This document shows positions 1 to 6,368 of a DNA stretch of 64,000 nucleotides, one piece after another. Position 1 is the first letter of the stretch, and the number at the start of each line of letters is the position of its first letter. The position numbers and the translations under genes are program-made. The notes beneath the pieces are model-generated. The model did no database searches, had not been told where the DNA came from, and saw nothing but the letters and a program-made list of their open reading frames with translations. The DNA comes from Aquabacterium sp. NJ1 (lineage in GTDB: Bacteria; Pseudomonadota; Gammaproteobacteria; Burkholderiales; Burkholderiaceae_C): positions 434,001 through 498,000 of the forward strand of contig NZ_JRKM01000001.1 of NCBI RefSeq assembly GCF_000768065.1, given 5' to 3'.

Positions 1-1
1 C

Positions 2-442
2 GGCGTCAACACCTTGACGGTCGTCATCGTGACCGTGGCCATCTCGCTGGTGCTGTGTGGCCTGAGCGGCAATTCGCTGACGGCCACCACGCTCCTGCTG
101 ATGCTGTGCTTCGCGGCATTGGGCGCCGGCAATGGCGCGCTGTTCCAGCTGGTGCCGCTGCGCTGGCCTTTGACCACCGCCGTGGCGGGTTCGATGATTG
201 GCGAGATCGGCGCGCTGGGTGGCGGCCTGGTGCCCAACGCCATGGGGATGTCCAAACAGCTCTCCGGCACCTACCTCTGGGGCTTCGTGACCATCGCCGT
301 GCTGGCCGTCATCGCGCTGAGCATGATGCGCGTCATGCAAGTGCGCTGGACGCGCACCTGGGCTGAAAAGGGCGGCCGTGCCCGCACCATGCCGGCCGCG
401 CCTGCAAGCGCTGTCTACGGCAAGCAGGCCGTCAGCCGCTGA
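2..442 (+). CDS. narK: NarK-type nitrate/nitrite MFS transporter, C-terminal part
   Basis: The reading frame is open from the window edge, so this is the last ~146 residues of a longer protein. Four hydrophobic membrane segments are visible, followed by a basic cytoplasmic tail. The second contains GAGNGALFQLVP, which resembles the signature of the nitrate/nitrite porter (NNP) family of MFS transporters. The segment GEIGALGGGLVP is also typical of that family. Its expected role is nitrate uptake (or nitrite exchange) across the inner membrane. The context agrees: kinase, nitrite reductase and nitrate reductase genes follow, the same neighbourhood as Pseudomonas nasA-kinase-nirB-nirD-nasC. Whether the full protein is a single or fused NarK cannot be judged. 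Confidence 0.85.
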   Translation, partial: GVNTLTVVIVTVAISLVLCGLSGNSLTATTLLLMLCFAALGAGNGALFQLVPLRWPLTTAVAGSMIGEIGALGGGLVPNAMGMSKQLSGTYLWGFVTIAVLAVIALSMMRVMQVRWTRTWAEKGGRARTMPAAPASAVYGKQAVSR

Positions 443-553
443 CAGGTAGCTGGCGCGCGCCCGTCAAGGTCGCGCGTCACACATCACAACGCTTTCAATC
501 GAAAGCCGCCCCATAAGGGCGGTATTGACCTGACCGACACCCCTGGTCAGCCG

Positions 554-588
554 CCCTGGAGGTCCCTCGTCCTTCCAGGGCTTTTTTT
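554..588 (+). terminator. Rho-independent terminator after the transporter gene
   Basis: The arms CCCTGGA (554-560) and TCCAGGG (574-580) are perfectly complementary and are followed by a run of seven T (582-588). It lies about 110 bases after the transporter stop codon and before the convergent kinase gene. Confidence 0.8.
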
Positions 589-606
589 AGCCTCGATGTG
601 CCGCTG

Positions 607-2340
607 TCAATGCGGCAGGAACAGCAGCCAGTAGGCCATCAGCACGTTGAGCAGCACCGACACCGCAAGCGCGATCTTCCAGATGGCCATCGGGTCGCGC
701 GCCAGCAAGGGTGTCGACAGGGGGGCGGACAGCGGCCTGGATGCGCCACGCTCCAGCGCCAGCAGCAGTTCCTCCGCGGTCTCAAAGCGTTGGCGAGGGT
801 CTCGCGCCACGGCCTTCAAGACGAGGTGATCCAGCCAGATGGGCACGTCGGGGCGCAACCTCGATGGCGGTGTCGGGTCCCGGCGATAACGCCCCACCTG
901 ATACGGCTCGATCTCGCCATAAGGCAGCCGGCCCGTGAGCCATTGGTACAGCGTCACGCCAAAGGCGAACAGGTCGCTTTGCGGGCTGACACGCGCCACG
1001 TCGGGGTCCTCACTCCATTGCTCCGGGTTCATGTAGCTGGGCGTGCCGGCATGCAGCACACGCAGGCTTTCGGGCTCTTTGCCGGACAAGGCCACCCCCA
1101 GGTCCAGCAGGCGCCATTGGCCATCATCAGCCAGGTGCACGTTATCGGGCTTGATGTCCCGGTGGATGACGCCAAACTGGTGCAGGCGGCCGAGGGCGCG
1201 CACCACATTCGCCGCAGCCTCCACGATCTCGGTGACGGTGAAGTGCTTCTTGGCTTGAAGCAGTTCACCGAGTGTCTGGCCGCTGTGCCAATCGAACAAG
1301 GCATAAAAGCTGGAGGCGTCCTTGGGCTCATGCACATGCACGAGGCCCTTGGTCTTGCGCTCGGTCACGCGGGCGCCCAGCCAGGCTTCATGGGCCAGCA
1401 TGGCCCGCTCTTCTGGATCGTTCGCGCGCGCTTCGTGCAAGGTCTTGAGCGCCAGCAACTCACCGGTCTGTTGATGCCTGACCTGGTAGAGCCGGTGCAC
1501 GCCGTTGGCGAACACACAGGCTTCGACCCGCATGCCGTCGATCACGTCACCGGGCTGCAAGCGCGATGGAACGGGCAACTGGCGGCCTCGGCGCTCGGCG
1601 TCTTCCAGCCGGGCCGCGGCCAGGCCCTTGACGCGGATGACGAGCGCGGTCGCGTTGTCCCGCCCGTTGGATGCCAGGGCCTTGGCCACCAGGGCCTCGC
1701 TGGCCTCTTGCGCATCACCTTGCTCGGCCAGGGCCTTGAGCAGCTTGGGCTTGAGCACGCCGTGCACGCCATCGCTGGTCAGCACAAAGGTGTCGCCGAT
1801 CTGCAGATCACCCTCCAGGTAGTCCACACGCAGACCATCGTCAAGCCCCACGGCCCGCGTCAGCCCACCCTGGAACTCGAGTGGGCCCAGGGTGTGGTCC
1901 TGCGTGAGCTGGGTGCATTCGCCGGCCCGCAGCAAGTAGGCGCGGGTGTCGCCCACATGGGCCATTGTGTAGCCGTGGCCACGCAGCACGATGGCCGTCA
2001 GCGTGGTCATGCCCGCCACGCCCAGGCCTTCGAGGTTGCGCACACCCTGGCGGCGCCGGTTGTGGTCGGCCAACCAGGCGTTCTGCGCGCCGATCAGGCG
2101 GTCCAGTGCGACGGTGGTGTCCCAGGTGGCGGGCGTGGCGTAGTAGTCGCGCAGCAAGGTTTCGACCGTGGTCTGCGCAGCCTCACCCCCCAGGCCACCG
2201 GTCGAGACGCCATCGGCCAGCGCGGCGATCACACCCCAGGCCTCTTCGTGGGGCGCGGGTTGCCCCACACCGGCGTGGTCCTCCAGCACCGATCGGGGGC
2301 CGCGCTGGCTGGCGTAGCCCACATCGAGGTCAAAACTCAT
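607..2340 (-). CDS. Bifunctional PP2C-type phosphatase / Ser-Thr protein kinase, membrane anchored
   Basis: This 577-residue protein has three parts. Residues ~1-240 are a PP2C-like phosphatase with the metal-site signatures ADGVSTGG (Asp43), TSDG (Asp190) and RDNAT (Asp228). Residues ~265-535 are a Hanks-type kinase: Lys299 in LLALKT, the catalytic loop HRDIKPDN (Asp395) and the metal-binding Asp413 in DLG, a variant of DFG. One hydrophobic helix near residues 554-574 anchors the C terminus, so both enzymes face the cytoplasm. The glycine-rich loop is degenerate. The gene sits divergently beside nirB; a kinase gene also lies between nirB and the nitrate transporter gene in Pseudomonas. A role in post-translational control of nitrate assimilation is inference; the substrate is unknown. 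The ATG at 2340 is the only good start. Confidence 0.9.
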   Translation of the reverse strand: MSFDLDVGYASQRGPRSVLEDHAGVGQPAPHEEAWGVIAALADGVSTGGLGGEAAQTTVETLLRDYYATPATWDTTVALDRLIGAQNAWLADHNRRRQGVRNLEGLGVAGMTTLTAIVLRGHGYTMAHVGDTRAYLLRAGECTQLTQDHTLGPLEFQGGLTRAVGLDDGLRVDYLEGDLQIGDTFVLTSDGVHGVLKPKLLKALAEQGDAQEASEALVAKALASNGRDNATALVIRVKGLAAARLEDAERRGRQLPVPSRLQPGDVIDGMRVEACVFANGVHRLYQVRHQQTGELLALKTLHEARANDPEERAMLAHEAWLGARVTERKTKGLVHVHEPKDASSFYALFDWHSGQTLGELLQAKKHFTVTEIVEAAANVVRALGRLHQFGVIHRDIKPDNVHLADDGQWRLLDLGVALSGKEPESLRVLHAGTPSYMNPEQWSEDPDVARVSPQSDLFAFGVTLYQWLTGRLPYGEIEPYQVGRYRRDPTPPSRLRPDVPIWLDHLVLKAVARDPRQRFETAEELLLALERGASRPLSAPLSTPLLARDPMAIWKIALAVSVLLNVLMAYWLLFLPH

Positions 2341-2571
2341 TGTTGTCCTTCAGCGTGTTGTCTTGCCGACCGCACTGTTTGCGTGCGGCCATTTTCTTGC
2401 CCCGGGTTGACGCAATTTCTGCGCCCGCTATCGGTGCAGGCCAGCGCATTGAATCGTGACGCCCCCAGCAAGACCACCCTGTTCAATTTGGTGCGCCCCG
2501 AAACCGTGCTGGCCCGCTTATTGCTGAGTGAAAGGCACAACTATTTTGATTCCCGCTGACGGAGCGTTCGC

Positions 2572-5004
2572 ATGAAGAAGATGAAGCTGGTGATGGTGGG
2601 CAACGGCATGGCCGGGGTCCGCACACTCGAAGAGCTGTTGAAGGTCGCGCCTGATCTGTATGAGATCACCGTCTTTGGCGCCGAGCCTCATCCCAACTAC
2701 AACCGCATCCTGCTGTCGCCCGTGCTGGCCGGCGAACAGACCGTGGACGAGATCATCCTCAACCCGCTGACCTGGTATGAGGAAAACGGCATCAAGCTGC
2801 ACCTCAACAAGAAGGTCGTCAGCGTGGACCGCACCCGCCGTGTGGTGGTGGCCGAGGATGGCACCGAAGCGGAATACGACCGCCTGTTGCTGGCCACGGG
2901 CTCCAACCCCTTTATCCTGCCGGTGCCGGGCAAGGACCTCAAAGGTGTGATTGCCTACCGCGACATCGCCGACACCCATTACATGATCGAGACGGCCAAG
3001 ACGCACAAGCATGCGGTCGTGATCGGTGGCGGCCTGCTGGGGCTGGAAGCGGCCAATGGCCTGATGCTGCGCGGCATGGACGTGACCGTGGTGCACATTG
3101 CCCCGTGGCTGATGGAGCGCCAACTGGATGATGTCTCGGCCAGGCTGCTGCAGCGTTCGCTGGAAGAGCGTGGCCTGAAGTTCCGCATTGGTGCCCAGAC
3201 GCAGGAGCTCGTGGGTGGCGAAGACGGGCGCGTCAAGGCCGTCAAGTTCAAGGATGGCACCGAGGTGGCGGCCGACCTGGTCGTGATGGCCGCGGGCATC
3301 CGCCCCAACACCGAACTGGCTGAGAAGATCGGCATCCATTGCAACCGCGGCATCGTGGTCACCGACACCATGCAGACGGTGACGGACCCGCGTGTGTATT
3401 CGGTCGGCGAATGCGCGGCGCACCGTGGCATTGCCTATGGCCTGGTGGCGCCCTTGTTCGAGCAGGGCAAGGTGTGCGCGAACCACCTGGCGCTGTATGG
3501 CATTGGTCGCTACACCGGCTCGCAAGTGTCGACCAAGCTGAAGGTGACGGGCATCGACCTGTTCTCGGCAGGGGATTTCATGGGCGGCGAAGGCACGGAA
3601 GAGATCGTGCTGTCGGACCCCTTTGGTGGTGTCTACAAGAAGCTGGTGCTCAGGGGCAACAAGCTGGTCGGCGCGTGCCTGTATGGCGACACGGTCGATG
3701 GCAGCTACTACTTCAAGCTGATCCGCGAAGGCACGTGTGTCAACGACAAGCGCGACCGCCTGATGTTCGGCGAGTCCAATATCGGTGACACCGGGCATGA
3801 AGGCCACAGCAAGGCGGCGGCCATGGCCGATACCGACGAGGTCTGCGGCTGCAATGGCGTGACCAAGGGCACCGTTTGCAAGGCCATCAAGGAAAAAGGC
3901 CTGTTCACGCTGGATGAAGTGCGCAAGCACACCAAGGCCAGTGCCTCGTGCGGTTCGTGCACTGGCCTGGTCGAGCAGTTGATCATGTTCACGGCAGGCG
4001 GTGACTACTCGGCCACGCCGCAGAAGAAGGCCATCTGCGGTTGCACGGACCTGAGCCACCAGGATCTGCGCGACGCCATCCGCGAAGAGAAGCTGTTGTC
4101 GATCGACGGGGTCTACAAGGTCAAGGGCTGGCGCACGCCCAATGGCTGCGCCACCTGCCGCCCCGCCATCAACTACTACCTGATCAGCACCTGGCCCAAG
4201 GAGGCGCAGGACGACCCGCAAAGCCGCCTGATCAACGAGCGCAGCCATGCCAATATCCAGAAGGATGGCACCTATTCGGTGGTGCCGCGCATGTGGGGCG
4301 GCGAGACCACAGCCGACGAGTTGCGCCGCATTGCCGATGCGGTGGACAAGTACAAGATCCCCACGGTCAAGGTCACCGGTGGGCAACGCATCGACCTGCT
4401 GGGCGTGAAGAAGGAAGACCTGGTCAATGTCTGGAAGGACATCGGCATGCCTTGTGGCCACGCCTATGCCAAGGCCCTGCGCACCGTGAAGACCTGTGTG
4501 GGCAGCGAGTGGTGCCGCTTCGGCACGCAGGACAGCACGCAGATGGGCAAGGATCTGGAGAAGGCCTTGTGGCGCATGTACGCCCCACACAAGGTGAAGA
4601 TCGCGGTGTCGGGCTGCCCGCGCAACTGCGCCGAAGCCGGCATCAAGGATGTGGGCGTGATCGGCGTCGATTCAGGCTGGGAGCTGTACGTGGCCGGCAA
4701 CGGCGGCATCAAGACCGAGGTGGCGCACTTCTTTGCCAAGGTGAAGACATCAGAGGAAGTGCTGGAATATTCGGGCGCCTTCCTGCAGCTCTACCGTGAA
4801 GAAGGCTGGTACCTGGAGCGCACTTGCCACTATGTGAGCCGCGTGGGCCTGGACCACGTCAAGCGCAAGATCCTGGAAGACCACGCGTACCGCAAAGCGC
4901 TGTGGGCCAAGCTGCAGTTCTCGCTCGAAGGTGAGCCGGACCCCTGGTTCGAGTTCGACAAGGCCCATGTCGATGTGCGCCAGTTCGAACCGCTGACCGT
5001 CTGA
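2572..5004 (+). CDS. nirB: Assimilatory nitrite reductase, large subunit
   Basis: NirB reduces nitrite to ammonium with NAD(P)H in the cytoplasm. The 810 residues are full length. In order: an FAD site GNGMAG (10-15), an NAD site GGGLLGLE (152-159), a BFD-like [2Fe-2S] domain (Cys425, 427, 460, 463), a second BFD-like domain (Cys489, 491, 526, 529), then the sirohaem/[4Fe-4S] domain with CVGSEWC (Cys642, 648) and CPRNC (Cys682, 686). All ligands are present. The ATG follows GGAG at a normal distance. It heads the row nirB - PilJ-like gene - nirD - nitrate reductase - ybiB. The 231 bases upstream, shared with the divergent kinase gene, contain a CAGCAA (2466-2471)/TTGCTG (2521-2526) inverted repeat of uncertain meaning and no clear promoter. 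Confidence 0.97.
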   Translation: MKKMKLVMVGNGMAGVRTLEELLKVAPDLYEITVFGAEPHPNYNRILLSPVLAGEQTVDEIILNPLTWYEENGIKLHLNKKVVSVDRTRRVVVAEDGTEAEYDRLLLATGSNPFILPVPGKDLKGVIAYRDIADTHYMIETAKTHKHAVVIGGGLLGLEAANGLMLRGMDVTVVHIAPWLMERQLDDVSARLLQRSLEERGLKFRIGAQTQELVGGEDGRVKAVKFKDGTEVAADLVVMAAGIRPNTELAEKIGIHCNRGIVVTDTMQTVTDPRVYSVGECAAHRGIAYGLVAPLFEQGKVCANHLALYGIGRYTGSQVSTKLKVTGIDLFSAGDFMGGEGTEEIVLSDPFGGVYKKLVLRGNKLVGACLYGDTVDGSYYFKLIREGTCVNDKRDRLMFGESNIGDTGHEGHSKAAAMADTDEVCGCNGVTKGTVCKAIKEKGLFTLDEVRKHTKASASCGSCTGLVEQLIMFTAGGDYSATPQKKAICGCTDLSHQDLRDAIREEKLLSIDGVYKVKGWRTPNGCATCRPAINYYLISTWPKEAQDDPQSRLINERSHANIQKDGTYSVVPRMWGGETTADELRRIADAVDKYKIPTVKVTGGQRIDLLGVKKEDLVNVWKDIGMPCGHAYAKALRTVKTCVGSEWCRFGTQDSTQMGKDLEKALWRMYAPHKVKIAVSGCPRNCAEAGIKDVGVIGVDSGWELYVAGNGGIKTEVAHFFAKVKTSEEVLEYSGAFLQLYREEGWYLERTCHYVSRVGLDHVKRKILEDHAYRKALWAKLQFSLEGEPDPWFEFDKAHVDVRQFEPLTV

Positions 5005-5051
5005 ACCAAAGTCGACATTGTTTTATCTGGAGACCCCTGTCGGGGGGCAAC

Positions 5052-5870
5052 ATGCAGTTGATTGAAAGTCGCACCGAAAGTCGTCGTACATGGTTGAAGC
5101 AGAGCCTGGCCCTGGCCGCAGGCGCTGCGCTGGTCACCCCGGCCTGGGCACAGATCAGCAGCCTGAACGAGGCCATCAACAAGGCGGGCCGCCAACGCAT
5201 GCTGTCGCAGCGCATGGCCAAGGCCTGGTTGGCCATTGGCCAGGGGGTGGATGCAAAACGGGCCGAAAAAGTCCTGTTTGATTCCATGTCCTGGTTCGAC
5301 CGCCAGTTTGTGGAGTTGAAAGCCTATGCACCGACGCATGAGATAGAAGCCACGTACAAAGCCATGGAGCCCGTGTGGAGCGACTACAAATCAGCCCTGG
5401 TGGGCTCGGCGCCTGATCGCAGCGCCGCACCCATCCTGCTGAGCCTGGACGCCAAGGTCTTGAAGCTGGCGCATCAAGGCACGGTGCAACTGGAGCAGTA
5501 CTCGGGCAAGGCAACCGGCAAGCTGGTGAACCTGGCCGGCCGCCAGCGCATGCTGTCGCAACGCACGGCCAAGTTCTACCTCAGTCAGAGCTGGGGCGCC
5601 GCCGTGCCGGAGCAGGTGAAGGAGCTCAATGTGGCACGCCAGGAGTTTGCGCAAGCCCTGACCCTGCTGAGCAACGCGCCGCAGGCCACCCCCGCCATCA
5701 AGCAGGAGCTGGAACTGGCCAGGCAACAGTGGATCTTTTTTGACAACGCGCTCGCCCGCATCGGCGAGAACACAGGCAGCCTGCACCACGCCACCGAGGT
5801 CTTCACCAGCAGTGAAAACATCCTGCAGGTGATGGACAAGGTCACCGGCCTGTACAGCAGGCTCGCCTGA
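5052..5870 (+). CDS. Tat-exported protein with two PilJ/NIT-like sensor modules
   Basis: This is a 272-residue protein that lacks the membrane and signalling domains normally attached to PilJ modules. The N terminus SRRTWLK followed by a hydrophobic stretch and AWA (residues 31-33) fits a twin-arginine signal peptide, so it should be exported to the periplasm. The mature part is helical. It carries the PilJ N-terminal domain motif twice, GRQRMLSQRMAK at 46-57 and GRQRMLSQRTAK at 163-174. PilJ-type domains are the periplasmic parts of chemoreceptors and resemble nitrate/nitrite-sensing NIT domains. The gene lies 47 bases after nirB and 136 before nirD. A periplasmic nitrate or nitrite binding role is inference from family and location. 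Confidence 0.8.
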   Translation: MQLIESRTESRRTWLKQSLALAAGAALVTPAWAQISSLNEAINKAGRQRMLSQRMAKAWLAIGQGVDAKRAEKVLFDSMSWFDRQFVELKAYAPTHEIEATYKAMEPVWSDYKSALVGSAPDRSAAPILLSLDAKVLKLAHQGTVQLEQYSGKATGKLVNLAGRQRMLSQRTAKFYLSQSWGAAVPEQVKELNVARQEFAQALTLLSNAPQATPAIKQELELARQQWIFFDNALARIGENTGSLHHATEVFTSSENILQVMDKVTGLYSRLA

Positions 5871-6006
5871 ACCAGGTGAGACGGGGCGGTCGCGCGCCCC
5901 ATCAAGCCAGCGGCCCGGCCGCATCGCTCTTTGGATCACCATGTGAAGGCTGGCGAGCAGAACTCGCCGCCACCCGCTGAGAAACACAACGAAACCGAGA
6001 ATTGCC

Positions 6007-6363
6007 ATGAGCCAATGGAAGCCCATCTGCTACGTTGAAGACATCCCCAAACTGGGCGCACGCCGTGTGCAGCGCCAGCAAGGTGGCGAGGTGGCCGTAT
6101 TCCGTGCGGCGGATGACCAGGTCTTCGCCCTGCTGGACCGCTGCCCGCACAAGGGTGGCCCGCTCTCTCAAGGCATCGTCTTCGGCCACAGCGTGGCTTG
6201 CCCGCTGCACAACTGGACCATCGGGCTGGACAACGGTTGCGCCAAAGCGCCCGACGAAGGCTGCACGCCGAAGTTCTCCGTCAAGGTCGAGGCGGGCCAG
6301 GTCTTCCTGGACCTGGATGAGTTGAACAGCCTCGCGCTTGAAGCTGCCAAGGCTGCGGAGTGA
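6007..6363 (+). CDS. nirD: Nitrite reductase small subunit, Rieske type
   Basis: NirD partners NirB in the cytoplasmic nitrite reductase. The 118-residue protein is one Rieske-like domain. Both cluster motifs are complete: CPHKGG (Cys46, His48) and CPLHNW (Cys65, His68), so it could hold a [2Fe-2S] cluster. Structurally studied enterobacterial NirD proteins have the same fold but lack these ligands. The gene is separated from nirB by the PilJ-like gene, whereas nirB and nirD are usually adjacent. Its stop codon nearly abuts the nitrate reductase start, so the two are probably translated together. The upstream 136-base gap contains a GGGGCG/CGCCCC hairpin (5883-5900) without a T run. Confidence 0.95.
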   Translation: MSQWKPICYVEDIPKLGARRVQRQQGGEVAVFRAADDQVFALLDRCPHKGGPLSQGIVFGHSVACPLHNWTIGLDNGCAKAPDEGCTPKFSVKVEAGQVFLDLDELNSLALEAAKAAE

Positions 6364-6368
6364 ACGCC

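Noticed and set aside
598-2559. Long plus-strand open frame opposite the kinase/phosphatase
   Set aside because: It mirrors a protein with clear domains; such antisense frames are common in GC-rich DNA and its predicted sequence is His/Gln/Gly-rich without motifs.
2518-4590. 690-residue minus-strand frame opposite nirB
   Set aside because: nirB has all cofactor ligands in its frame; the antisense product has the low-complexity composition of a shadow frame.
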